DNA of 64,000 bases from Candidatus Francisella endociliophora (GTDB lineage: Bacteria; Pseudomonadota; Gammaproteobacteria; Francisellales; Francisellaceae): positions 1 to 64,000 of the forward strand of contig NZ_CP009574.1 in assembly GCF_000764555.1 (NCBI RefSeq), written 5' to 3'. The position numbers were made by a program, and so were the translations under genes. The notes beneath the pieces were generated by a model. The model saw only the letters and a program-made list of their open reading frames with translations, was not told the DNA's origin and ran no database searches. Position 1 is the first letter of the stretch; the number at the start of each line of letters is the position of its first letter. This document shows positions 29,544 to 38,353 of this stretch, piece after piece.

Positions 29544-30359
29544 ATGGAAAAAACTATAAATCTACATAAAATGAATACATCTCTAGATGAATCAAATAAT
29601 GCTATTTATTATTTAGATGATATTTGCATCAATGACTATATTGGTCAAAATTTAAAAATAGAGTTTTTAGATGAGATAAATTGTGTATCTTGTGGAGCTA
29701 AAACTAAAAAAAGCTATTCTCAGGGGCATTGTTTTATGTGTATGAGAAAGTTGCCTGAGTGTGATATTTGTATAGTTAAGCCTGAGTTATGTCACTTTGC
29801 AGCTGGGACTTGTAGAGACTCTGGCTGGGGTGAAGAAAACTGTATGAAGACACATATAGTCTATTTAGCAAATACTGGAGATACTAAAGTAGGTATTACA
29901 AAGCTAAAAAATGTACCATCACGATGGATAGATCAAGGAGCTAGTCAAGCTATCCCAATATTTGCAGTTGAGAGTAGACTAATATCAGGTTTAGTTGAGG
30001 TTGCTATCAAAGATCATATTTCTGATAAAACAAATTGGCGAAAGATGCTTCAAGGTGATCCAGAGAATAGTGTGAATTTTGCTAGTTTAAGAGATGAATT
30101 AATGGAAAAATCTAGTGAAAAAATAGCTGAAATAAAAGCTAAATATGGTGAAAATAGTGTCGAACCTGTTGATGGTAAGATTCAAAATATTAACTATCCA
30201 GTGTTAGAGTATCCAACAAAAATTAAATCTTTCAATTTAGATAAAGATCCTATAATTGATGCTAAGCTTATGGGAATAAAAGGGCAGTATCTAATATTTG
30301 ATACAGGAGTTATAAATATCCGTAAGTTTAGTGGTTATAAATGTAATATTTCTAGGTAG
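29544..30359 (+). CDS. DUF2797 family protein
   Basis: 271 aa. The N-terminal half has a Cys-rich putative metal site (CVSC near residue 50, CFMC, CDIC, and later Cys). It is followed by THIVYLANTGDTKVGIT, which is typical of DUF2797. The family is widespread in proteobacteria but has no settled function; a zinc ribbon and nucleic-acid contact are plausible. The stop is 5 bp from the FMO gene, suggesting co-transcription. Confidence 0.82.
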   Translation: MEKTINLHKMNTSLDESNNAIYYLDDICINDYIGQNLKIEFLDEINCVSCGAKTKKSYSQGHCFMCMRKLPECDICIVKPELCHFAAGTCRDSGWGEENCMKTHIVYLANTGDTKVGITKLKNVPSRWIDQGASQAIPIFAVESRLISGLVEVAIKDHISDKTNWRKMLQGDPENSVNFASLRDELMEKSSEKIAEIKAKYGENSVEPVDGKIQNINYPVLEYPTKIKSFNLDKDPIIDAKLMGIKGQYLIFDTGVINIRKFSGYKCNISR

Positions 30360-30364
30360 AGTTT

Positions 30365-31651
30365 ATGAGTAAGGTTGCTATTATTGGTGGTGGAGCAAGT
30401 GGTATTATTAGTGCAAAAATATTGCTGGATAGAGGTTTTAATGTAACTACTTTTGAAAAAACTAATAATGTTGCTGGAGTTTGGAATTATAATGATAAAG
30501 ATGGTGCTCTATATAAAAATCTTAGAACTAATTTACCTAAAGAGATTATGGTTTTTGAAAATCAACAAATTCCATATAAATCTGAACAGTCATTTATAAG
30601 CTATCAAGATGTCAGAAAATATCTGGAGCAAAATGCTAAAGTTTGGCAAATTGATAAGCATGTTTGTTTAAACTCTGAAGTAATTAGCCTAAATCCATTA
30701 GATAAATTAGATAAAAATCCTGTGTGGCGAGTTACATATATAAAAGATCAAATAAGATATCAAGAAGACTTTGAGTTTATTATTGTAGCAAATGGTCATT
30801 ATAATCAACCTAAAATTCCTCAAGAGATAGTAGGTTTAGATAGTATCGATAATAAAAATATTTCTCATAGTAAATATTATAGATCGCCCAACAATCATGG
30901 AAGAAGGGTTATGTGTGTAGGATACTCTTCATCAGGTATGGATATTTCTAGAGAATTATTTGAAAGTGGCAGAGAAGTGTATGTTTCATTACGAAATTTA
31001 GATAATAAAAAAGAATCGTATAATCTTAATGATGTTAAAAGAGACATAAAATTTACCTCATCATTAAGAGAAATAATATGTGCAGAAAATGAGTGTATAG
31101 TAATAACTGATAATGGTAACAAAATTCATGTAGATGAAGTGATTTTTTGTACTGGTTATAAATATGACTTTCCATTTTTATCTTGTGATTTAGTTTCAAC
31201 AGATAACAATATTGTTCAACCATTACTCAATCAGCTGCTTCATGAAAGGTATTTAAATCTTGGATTTATTGGTCTTCCTTGGAAAACACTACCATTTGTT
31301 TTATCTGAATGTCAGGCAATTTTTTTAGCATGTTTTTGGAGTCAAAGCCATAAAGGACAAGTAGAAATTTTAGCAAATATGGAAGATAGCCAAAGCCATA
31401 AGACTAGATTTGAAGATGATTTTATAAAATATTTCCACATGCTTGGAGATCAACAATGGACCTATAATCTTAATTTACTTGATCTGGTTGGTCAAAAAAC
31501 TATATTCAGAGAACAAAGAATAAAATTAATAGAGCAAGTATATAATAATGTTCATGAGTTAAAACTAAAGTACCCGTTTAGTTTTCGTGATGCTGTATAT
31601 AAAGTGGACTATATTCAAAATAACTATACTAGAATAAGCAACCATAAATAA
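30365..31651 (+). CDS. Flavin-containing monooxygenase-like oxidoreductase
   Basis: 428 aa. The FAD-binding motif IIGGGASGIISAKIL lies at the N-terminus. A second Rossmann motif, VGYSSSGMDISREL near residue 183, would bind NADPH. HSKYYRSP matches the FMO/BVMO fingerprint region loosely, and CTGYKYDFPFL is the conserved ATG-like segment. Such enzymes oxygenate N- or S-containing small molecules; the substrate is unknown. It is the last intact plus-strand gene before the island. Confidence 0.85.
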   Translation: MSKVAIIGGGASGIISAKILLDRGFNVTTFEKTNNVAGVWNYNDKDGALYKNLRTNLPKEIMVFENQQIPYKSEQSFISYQDVRKYLEQNAKVWQIDKHVCLNSEVISLNPLDKLDKNPVWRVTYIKDQIRYQEDFEFIIVANGHYNQPKIPQEIVGLDSIDNKNISHSKYYRSPNNHGRRVMCVGYSSSGMDISRELFESGREVYVSLRNLDNKKESYNLNDVKRDIKFTSSLREIICAENECIVITDNGNKIHVDEVIFCTGYKYDFPFLSCDLVSTDNNIVQPLLNQLLHERYLNLGFIGLPWKTLPFVLSECQAIFLACFWSQSHKGQVEILANMEDSQSHKTRFEDDFIKYFHMLGDQQWTYNLNLLDLVGQKTIFREQRIKLIEQVYNNVHELKLKYPFSFRDAVYKVDYIQNNYTRISNHK

Positions 31652-31690
31652 CTTGTCATATAGTTACAACTTTAAAAATTGATAGCTGAA

Positions 31691-32107
31691 TTAATATACA
31701 TTGATAATAAAAGGGCAGTCAACATGCTCTGTGTATTGGCAGCTGAAGTTTTTAAGATAATGATTTGGATATTTATAGATATGGAGTCTGTTATTTGATT
31801 GTATAGTTGATGTAATTATGTGTCCTTCTATATTTGAATAATAGTAACATTTTAAATCACATAAATTACTTTTACAGTCTACTAGATTAGCTCCTTTAAA
31901 GGTTAGAGGGTACTCTGGAAATTGTGAATGTGTTTGATCAGTTGCTATCCAAGAATATTTAAATTCATGATATTTAGTCTTTGCTGTAAGCTTTTGGTTC
32001 TTTTGAATAAAATCTTGAGGAGAAGGACAATAATAAGTAATAGGAGCTGCTATAAGAAAATTAGTCAAAAATAAAAGTATTATACAAGCAAAAAAATTAT
32101 TAAACAT
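31691..32107 (-). CDS. Predicted exported protein, DUF3757-like
   Basis: 138 aa with a signal peptide (ACIILLFLTNFLIAA-PI). The mature part is small with six Cys, opens ITYYCPSPQDF, and has paired Cys in LVDCKSNLCDLKCYYY and FSCQYTEHVDCPF. The pattern resembles DUF3757 periplasmic proteins. The function is unknown, and disulfides are likely. It is the last gene before the island's left end. Confidence 0.7.
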   Translation of the reverse strand: MFNNFFACIILLFLTNFLIAAPITYYCPSPQDFIQKNQKLTAKTKYHEFKYSWIATDQTHSQFPEYPLTFKGANLVDCKSNLCDLKCYYYSNIEGHIITSTIQSNNRLHIYKYPNHYLKNFSCQYTEHVDCPFIINVY

Positions 32108-32249
32108 AGTGTTTGAAAATTTATTTCGTATTAAGATGTGAAATTTATTGATAATACTAACTAATTAGATGTAAAAAATAAATATAAAACCACAATTATT
32201 AATCATAATTCATAGCAATTAAAAATATGAGCTAATGAAATTTAGACAT

Positions 32250-32275
32250 AAAAAAAGCCCACATTGCTGTGAGCT
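32250..32275 (-). terminator. Ancestral tRNA-Ser terminator, displaced by the island
   Basis: On the minus strand an imperfect 8-bp stem (AGCTCACA with TGTGGGCT, one mismatch) is followed by a run of seven T. It lies just left of the 16-bp tRNA 3'-end remnant. It is therefore probably the terminator that followed tRNA-Ser before the island entered; the gene now stands about 23 kb to the right with a different terminator. Confidence 0.6.
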
Positions 32276-32282
32276 TTAATTA

Positions 32283-32298
32283 ATGGCGGAGAAAGAGG
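32283..32298. repeat. attL core (tRNA-Ser 3'-end remnant)
   Basis: ATGGCGGAGAAAGAGG, identical to 55229-55244. It corresponds to the last bases of tRNA-Ser including the encoded CCA. The identity stops exactly at the next base on both sides. Confidence 0.85.
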
Positions 32299-32437
32299 AC
32301 GTCACCTATTAAGTTTAATTTTTACCACTTTAGTTCAAAATAGTTCTCTAAGCCAATAATATCAATGCATACGGCTATTAATAAAATCTTATTTAGTATT
32401 GAAAAGTTCGTATTAATTCGTTACTATCCACTTATTA

Positions 32438-32459
32438 TAGTAGGGTATTTAGTAGGGTA
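32438..32459 (+). repeat. Integrase arm-type repeat pair, left end
   Basis: Two copies of TAGTAGGGTA at 32438-32447 and 32450-32459, spaced 12 bp start to start. The same pair in the same orientation and spacing recurs at 55165-55186 near the right end. Short tandem repeats inside both ends are typical arm sites for tyrosine integrases. They also overlap the likely integrase promoter/leader, so self-regulation is possible. Confidence 0.6.
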
Positions 32460-32468
32460 GGAAATATC

Positions 32469-33764
32469 ATGAGGATACCAAAAACACTTAGTCATAAAGA
32501 GGTTGAAGCTTTAAAAAAAATAACCAAAGGACCAAGACAATTATGTAGTGTTGGAGGTGTAGAAGGTCTTCATCTTCAAATAACTAATAGCGGAGCTAAA
32601 TCATGGATATTTAAGTATACTGCTCTTGGAACAGGTATAAATGGCATAAAGCAAAAAAGAAAGGAGATGGGGTTAGGTTCATTTCCTTTAGTCAAGTTAA
32701 AAGATGCTAGAGAGTATGCTAAAGAATGTAGGTTACTACTTTTGAATGGAGTCGATCCTATTGCAGATAGAAAAGCGAAGCTCGATATAATCAATCAAGA
32801 AGAACAAAAGAAACAAATTACTTTTGAATATGTAACTAGGTTGTGGCTTGAGAAAAAATCACAGGAATGGAAAAATCCAAAAGATTTTCCAAGATGGACA
32901 AGAGCTTTTGAAAGAAATATATTTCCAACTCTTGGGAAAATGCCAATAAGTGAAATTACACATACACATATTACAGAAACTTTGAAGCCAATCTGGACAG
33001 AAATACATGATACATCAACTAAGTTGAGATCGTATATTTCTAATATCTTTGATTTTGCTATTGCATCCAGTCTCTATCATGAACTTAATCCAACACCATC
33101 TAAAAAACAGGTTGAGGTTTTATTACCATCTGGAAAACTCACACAAAAAACTAGTCATCATCCTGCTTTGCCATATAGTCAGCTACCAAGTTTTATTAAA
33201 GATCTTAAAGCTGAAGCTTCAATACCATCTTTAGCTTTAGAGTTTGCAATTTTAACGGCTAGTAGATTTGGACAAGTAGCAAGAGCATCTTGGGATCAGT
33301 TTGATTTTAAAAAAAATGTTTGGATTATTCCAGCTGAAATAATGAAAGGTTCGGCAAGCAAGGCTAAATCACATACAATACCTCTATCTAAAAGATCTAT
33401 AGAAGTACTTAAGAATGTGAAGAAATTAGCAAATAACAAACTAGTGTTTCCAAATACTAAGGGTAATCAAATATCAGATAAAGCCTTGAAGAATGTTATT
33501 TTGAATCTTCATGAAAATTTAAAAAAGAGAAATACAGATTCTAAAGGCTATATTGATCCAGTTTATAATAAAGTTATAACACAGCATGGTTTTAGATCTA
33601 CATTCTTGAATTGGGTAACTGAGAAAAGTAATTATCCTTTACATGTCGGAAGAATGGCTTTAGCCCATGAAATCGAAGATAAAGTAGAAGCTGCCTATAG
33701 AAGAGGAAATTTACTAGAAAAAAGAGCTTTACTAATGGAGGAGTGGGCTGAATATATGAACTAA
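32469..33764 (+). CDS. int: P4-type tyrosine integrase
   Basis: 431 aa. It has an N-terminal arm-binding DUF4102-like domain (GGVEGLHLQITNSGAKSWIFKY), a SAM-like core-binding domain in the middle, and a C-terminal catalytic domain with Arg near residue 265 (TASRFGQV), HGFR near 372 and the nucleophile Tyr near 408 in EAAYRRG. It joins the element into the tRNA-Ser 3' end. The position and inward orientation beside attL fit this role. Confidence 0.95.
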   Translation: MRIPKTLSHKEVEALKKITKGPRQLCSVGGVEGLHLQITNSGAKSWIFKYTALGTGINGIKQKRKEMGLGSFPLVKLKDAREYAKECRLLLLNGVDPIADRKAKLDIINQEEQKKQITFEYVTRLWLEKKSQEWKNPKDFPRWTRAFERNIFPTLGKMPISEITHTHITETLKPIWTEIHDTSTKLRSYISNIFDFAIASSLYHELNPTPSKKQVEVLLPSGKLTQKTSHHPALPYSQLPSFIKDLKAEASIPSLALEFAILTASRFGQVARASWDQFDFKKNVWIIPAEIMKGSASKAKSHTIPLSKRSIEVLKNVKKLANNKLVFPNTKGNQISDKALKNVILNLHENLKKRNTDSKGYIDPVYNKVITQHGFRSTFLNWVTEKSNYPLHVGRMALAHEIEDKVEAAYRRGNLLEKRALLMEEWAEYMN

Positions 33765-33928
33765 ATTGAATAATACAAGATTCAAAAACCCATAATTATA
33801 TCATACTTGTCAAGGACAGTTTTTGTATAAATAGTGTCCTTTCTATACTTTCAATATTATTAAATAATATCTCATGTATACAAAAGTAGCCGGTAGTGTT
33901 CAATCGCTTTCGAGAGCATAAAAGAATT

Positions 33929-34174
33929 ATGAGATTAATAACTATGGAAGAAGAATATTTAAAGATAGATGAAGTCCTGAAGATAATAAAAAAGAAAAAA
34001 ACGACTCTTTATGCGTATATCGCGAGAGGGGATTTTCCTAAGCCTATAAAGGTTTTTGGCAATAGTCTATGGCTAAAATCTGAAGTTGATAAGTTTATGG
34101 CTAGTTTCGTTGAGCAACGAAATAAGAAGCAAAAACAGTTTAGAGATGTTGAGGAGGCTAATTATGTTAAATAA
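33929..34174 (+). CDS. AlpA-like helix-turn-helix regulator
   Basis: 81 aa from ATG 33929, preceded by AAAAGA. The MerR/AlpA-type winged helix reads YLKIDEVLKIIKKKKTTLYAYIARGDFPKPIK, then WLKSEVDKFM. AlpA proteins control integrase/excision in P4-like elements. A longer reading from GTG 33896 is possible, but that GTG is itself part of a GTGTTCA motif of the type clustered at 35361-35573, suggesting an operator there. The gene overlaps the next by 11 nt. Confidence 0.85.
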   Translation: MRLITMEEEYLKIDEVLKIIKKKKTTLYAYIARGDFPKPIKVFGNSLWLKSEVDKFMASFVEQRNKKQKQFRDVEEANYVK

Positions 34175-35360
34175 AAACTCAGATCAGCAATTTGATATGA
34201 ATAACATAAGTTCTATTTTGATTAATGAAGCTGAGTCTGTGAATTGGACATTAGATAAAATTAATGAGCTTACAAATAAATTTAATCAGGGAGAGATTTC
34301 TGATAGTAAATATAAAAAAATGAAACAGTCACATTTAGATATGTTGAACTTCTTTATTAAAAGTTCAATCAAAAAAAATCTAACAGATGAAAATACAGAT
34401 GTAGTTGAGAGCATAGATCAAAGCATTGGTTTCTTTGAGTTTTGCAATATTGTTAGTTCAGCATATAAGGAGATCCAGAACCAAGTAGCATCTAAAAAAG
34501 TTCAAGCATTATCATGGGATGAAGTAGTTGCTAAGGATTTAAGATCTAAAGAATTTTTGCTTGAGCCTATCATAAAAGAAAAAGATTTAATAATGGTATA
34601 CGCAGAACGAGGTGTAGGAAAAACGCATTTATCTACAGGGATAGCTTGGGCAATATCTACAGGTACAAGTTTTCTCAGTTGGGAAGCTAATAGATCTGTA
34701 AATACATTATTTATAGATGGAGAAATGCCTTTGGTAAGCATAAGAGACAGATTAATGAATCTATCTAATGGACTTTCCAATAGCCAATTTAAAATTGTAA
34801 GTCATGATACTTTATTAGCTGATCAGGTAATGCCAGATCTATCAACCCTAGAAGGACAAGACTCTCTCGAAGATCTTGTTGATTGGGCTGATTTTATAGT
34901 TTTGGATAATTTAGCCACTCTTTGTCGTAGTGGTAGGGAGAATACAACAGAAGCATGGCGTATTACGCAAGACTGGTTGTTGAGCCTTAGAGCTAAGGGT
35001 AAAACTATTCTTTTGGTAGATCATGCTGGCAAAAATGGAACTAATAGAGGTTCCTCAGCCAAGCAAGATGTGTTGGATACTGTATTGTGCTTAAAGCATC
35101 CTTCTGATTATGAGTACGAGCAGGGTGCTCGGTTTATAGTGAAGGTTGAGAAAAATCGTAATGGCGAAAAAATTGAGGATATAGAGGTTCACTTAGTGAA
35201 TGGGCATTGGAATATTTCGACTGCTAAGCAATCTAGAGATGAGCGAATAATTGAAATGTATCAATCTGATATGACTCAGAGAGATATAGCACAAGAGATG
35301 GATTGTAGCCTTGGATTAGTTAGTAAGGTTGTCAAAGCGTACAAACAAAATAAAAAGTAG
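34164..35360 (+). CDS. RecA-like (AAA_25/RepA-type) ATPase with C-terminal HTH
   Basis: 398 aa from ATG 34164, which has GAGGAGG about 8 nt upstream inside the alpA-like gene. Walker A is AERGVGKTH near residue 150, with a Walker B-like FIVLDN near 242. FIDGEMPL and DHAGKNGTNRGSSAK are typical of plasmid RepA helicase relatives. The C-terminal MTQRDIAQEMDCSLGLVSKVVK is a helix-turn-helix. It may act in replication of the excised element. The following intergenic motif cluster fits as its binding site (inference). Confidence 0.82.
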   Translation: MLNKNSDQQFDMNNISSILINEAESVNWTLDKINELTNKFNQGEISDSKYKKMKQSHLDMLNFFIKSSIKKNLTDENTDVVESIDQSIGFFEFCNIVSSAYKEIQNQVASKKVQALSWDEVVAKDLRSKEFLLEPIIKEKDLIMVYAERGVGKTHLSTGIAWAISTGTSFLSWEANRSVNTLFIDGEMPLVSIRDRLMNLSNGLSNSQFKIVSHDTLLADQVMPDLSTLEGQDSLEDLVDWADFIVLDNLATLCRSGRENTTEAWRITQDWLLSLRAKGKTILLVDHAGKNGTNRGSSAKQDVLDTVLCLKHPSDYEYEQGARFIVKVEKNRNGEKIEDIEVHLVNGHWNISTAKQSRDERIIEMYQSDMTQRDIAQEMDCSLGLVSKVVKAYKQNKK

Positions 35361-35573
35361 TGTTCACGTTATTTTTGTCTAGAGGTTGTGAACAATGAAC
35401 ATTTATAGAACATGAGAATGTACATAGTATGAACAAGATAATATTTAAGCTAAAGGCTTAAGCAATATCTAGCTTTTAGTAATTTAAAGTGTAAACAAAA
35501 ATATGAAAATTTTGTGAACAGAGGTGTTCATATAGTGTTCATTTTGTCTTTCTAGAAAATATAAGTGTGAACA
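35361..35573. promoter_or_regulatory. Cluster of TGAACA/TGTTCA motifs (iteron- or operator-like)
   Basis: Between the ATPase and coupling-protein genes the hexamer TGAACA or its complement starts at 35361, 35389, 35396, 35430, 35515, 35525, 35536 and 35568, and a GTAAACA variant lies at 35491. Several are extended to GTGAACA. Two face each other as TGAACA-gagg-TGTTCA (35515-35530). Single copies also occur at 33897 (alpA start), 38336 and 39991. The pattern suggests a replication-origin iteron set or a regulator operator array. Confidence 0.6.
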
Positions 35574-35594
35574 TGATTTAATAAGGAATTTATT

Positions 35595-37604
35595 ATGAAA
35601 AATCAAAATATATCTAAAGATATGTCAACTATAGGTATTACATTTTATCTGGCAGTATCGTTACCGATAATCTCATGCATAGTAATACTTTTATCATATA
35701 ATATAGACGGGTTAGATATGGTCTTGTCTACTATATCAAGCCTTGTTGATTATTCAGGCTTTAAGACAGATGGGGGCTGGTATTTTAGATTATTGTTACT
35801 ATTACCAGTAATATCTATTTCTCATTATATTGGATTTAAAATGTTACAAAATCAAGAGACAACATTTGAAATTCAATTGCTTCAAGGGCTATCAGTAATA
35901 TTCTACACTATTATAATCTCTATATTTTTTATAGGTGTAGGCTGGGTGATGGCAGTTTATGTTACAAGAGCCTTTAGCTATATGCATTTTTTTGGCAATC
36001 CAATAGAACGATTTAATCAGATTATTAGTGTTAATCCTTACTTAAGGGCTTACGATCTACTATCAAATTATATATGGACTAATATTGCTATTTTCTATAT
36101 TGCTTTATTAGTGTTTATAATAATACAGTTTGTCTTATCAAAAACTTTATATGCTAAAAAAATAGAGCCATTTTTTTCTCAGTATATGACAGAAAAAGCT
36201 AACAATAATAGAAAAATAGAAGGGATTAAAAGCTCAAAAGATGAATTAAATGAACTAGATATTAAGCTAAAAAAGCTAAAAACTTTTGAGCCATCAAATT
36301 TTTTTAATAAAAATCACACATTCATAGCTAGAGATATAGAAAATAAAAAACCTATATATATAGATGATAAAAAAATTATAAATAAAGAACTACCACATTT
36401 TGCGATAGTTGGAGCTAGTAGTTCTGGTAAAGGAGTTTTTTCACAAGTTTTTTTAGTACAGATGATTTTAAAGAATCAATCTGTAATTGTTTTTGATCCG
36501 AATGATGATGATCATATGATGAAAAATCTTAAATATAATGCTGAAAGAATGGGTAAAAAATTTCATCTGATAGATTTTAATGACTATGAAATTCCACAAA
36601 TTGATATTTTACAACAATGTAAAAAAGGCGAATTTAGAAGGCTAACAAATGTATTATTTCCAGCACTAAAAATTAGAAATTCAGAGGGTAATTATCATGC
36701 TAAGTTCTCAAGAAAGGCTAGAAGAGTATATGAAAAGGTACTAAAAGAAGCAGATGAAGTTAAATGTATGTATGACCTACATAAACAAGTTTTTGAAATA
36801 TATAATGAGGATTATTTCAGAGCTGATAATGGAGATATTCCTCAGTTTGTACAAGAATTTTTAGATTTTGCAGATATTCCAATGTTTAAAGTGAAGGAAA
36901 GTATATCTATAGCAAAAGCAATTGAAAATGGAGATGTTATATATGTTTCATGTCCTGAAATGTCAGAGGATGATGAGATTACATATCTATGTAAGGCTTT
37001 TTTTGTAAGAGTTTTACAGATCATAAAGTCTAGAAGGTTAGAGGATACTAATCATGTTTTCTTATTTGTTGATGAGTTTGCTGAGTTTGTTAATAAAACC
37101 GTAAAATCAGCAATTGAACAAGTGCGTAAAAAGAGGTGTACTATTCTAATGAATATGACATCATTTGAAAGCTTAGATGGTATAGATTCTGATGTTAAAG
37201 GATCAGCGGTTATAACTACAGTTAAGAATAATTCTCTAAAACTTATTTATCAACAGCCACATGAAGATCTGTCTGAAAAAGCCAGTAAAATGACTGGAGA
37301 GAAGATAGTTAATATTGAGCATAACCATATAAAAAGAAATGAGGCCTTACAAGAAATAAATCAAATAATGGAAACCACTCAAATTCCTCAAAAGGTAAAT
37401 ATTTATAGTGCAACAATGCTTGCTAACTTACCTCCTAAGGTTGGTATATTTGTTGGTCAGGGATTACCTAGATTAGTCCAAACAGAGGTTCTTAAATATC
37501 CAGAAAGCGTAGAATTTCCAACGGTTCTACAAGCTGAACCTTATAGTGTCAATGACTCTGAAACAAACTCAGAAGATGATAATGATATTATGGGGGCTTT
37601 ATGA
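35595..37604 (+). CDS. Type IV coupling protein-like (TraD/TrwB family) ATPase
   Basis: 669 aa. The N-terminal 190 residues hold about four transmembrane helices. A cytoplasmic motor domain follows, with Walker A VGASSSGKG near residue 272, SVIVFDPNDDD, and Walker B HVFLFVDEFAEF near 490. Coupling proteins dock DNA-relaxase complexes to a type IV secretion channel. The acidic C-terminal tail (DSETNSEDDNDI) is typical of recognition tails. The next gene overlaps by 4 nt. Confidence 0.85.
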   Translation: MKNQNISKDMSTIGITFYLAVSLPIISCIVILLSYNIDGLDMVLSTISSLVDYSGFKTDGGWYFRLLLLLPVISISHYIGFKMLQNQETTFEIQLLQGLSVIFYTIIISIFFIGVGWVMAVYVTRAFSYMHFFGNPIERFNQIISVNPYLRAYDLLSNYIWTNIAIFYIALLVFIIIQFVLSKTLYAKKIEPFFSQYMTEKANNNRKIEGIKSSKDELNELDIKLKKLKTFEPSNFFNKNHTFIARDIENKKPIYIDDKKIINKELPHFAIVGASSSGKGVFSQVFLVQMILKNQSVIVFDPNDDDHMMKNLKYNAERMGKKFHLIDFNDYEIPQIDILQQCKKGEFRRLTNVLFPALKIRNSEGNYHAKFSRKARRVYEKVLKEADEVKCMYDLHKQVFEIYNEDYFRADNGDIPQFVQEFLDFADIPMFKVKESISIAKAIENGDVIYVSCPEMSEDDEITYLCKAFFVRVLQIIKSRRLEDTNHVFLFVDEFAEFVNKTVKSAIEQVRKKRCTILMNMTSFESLDGIDSDVKGSAVITTVKNNSLKLIYQQPHEDLSEKASKMTGEKIVNIEHNHIKRNEALQEINQIMETTQIPQKVNIYSATMLANLPPKVGIFVGQGLPRLVQTEVLKYPESVEFPTVLQAEPYSVNDSETNSEDDNDIMGAL

Positions 37605-38323
37605 TTGAGACTAGAGGTAGAAAAGATCTTATAGAACAAGGCAATAAACGAGTTAAGTTTGCCTTAGATTTCTTAGCTGATGAAGTTTATACTAATAGGC
37701 AGATCTTAAAAGAAGTGACTGGTATTACTTCATCTCAAGGTATTGGTGGATTTATCAAAAGACTAGAAAAACTAGGTTTTGCTAGAGAGATAAATTTACC
37801 TAGTGTAGAAGAAACTAATAAAACTTATAAGATAATAGGTATTACTTCACAAGGTATGGCTGAAACTAATCATCTTGATAGAAGAGGTTTTGAGATAAGT
37901 AAACTTAAACATAGTCAGCTATTACATAAGTTTCTTTGTCAGCAGATACATTTACAAGTAATTAAACAAAACCATAAATATATCAGTGGTAGATGGCTAA
38001 CTGATGACTGGTTTGGTGGCAAAAATGTTAAAAGACCTGATGCAATTATTATTACAGAAGATAATCAAAAGATAGCTATAGAAGCTGAGCGAACAATAAA
38101 AAGTAAATATCGCTATCAGCAGATAATAGTTCAATATCTGAAAATGATAAAAGCTAATCAGATAACTAAAGTTAGATATGTGATGCCAGATCAAGCTAAG
38201 GCTCAAATGGTTGAAAAAGCTATAAAGTCAATAAAATCAGTGACTATTTCAACTAATGGGCAGAAACGACAATTCAATCTAACTGAAGATGTTTGGAAAT
38301 GGTTTGAGTTTACACCTATATAA
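37601..38323 (+). CDS. MobC-like replication-relaxation protein
   Basis: 240 aa. The N-terminal winged helix (VKFALDFLADEVYTNRQILKEV) is followed by a nuclease-like core: KRPDAIIITEDNQKIAIEAERT, a D…ExE pattern like PD-(D/E)XK folds, then KYRYQQIIVQYL. This matches the MobC/replication-relaxation family paired with coupling proteins in mobilizable elements. It may nick or bind the transfer origin. ATGA overlap with the coupling-protein gene indicates translational coupling. No classical MOB relaxase is present. Confidence 0.72.
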   Translation: MIETRGRKDLIEQGNKRVKFALDFLADEVYTNRQILKEVTGITSSQGIGGFIKRLEKLGFAREINLPSVEETNKTYKIIGITSQGMAETNHLDRRGFEISKLKHSQLLHKFLCQQIHLQVIKQNHKYISGRWLTDDWFGGKNVKRPDAIIITEDNQKIAIEAERTIKSKYRYQQIIVQYLKMIKANQITKVRYVMPDQAKAQMVEKAIKSIKSVTISTNGQKRQFNLTEDVWKWFEFTPI

Positions 38324-38353
38324 ATATGAAAAACTTGAACATTTTATTTTTAT

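Larger units (their letters stand above)
32108..32468. other. Island left junction region (no gene)
   Basis: These 361 bases hold no convincing ORF. In order they contain AT-rich sequence, the displaced terminator (32250-32275), the left attachment core (32283-32298), about 140 bp of element end, and the TAGTAGGGTA repeat pair (32438-32459) just ahead of the integrase ATG. Confidence 0.7.
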
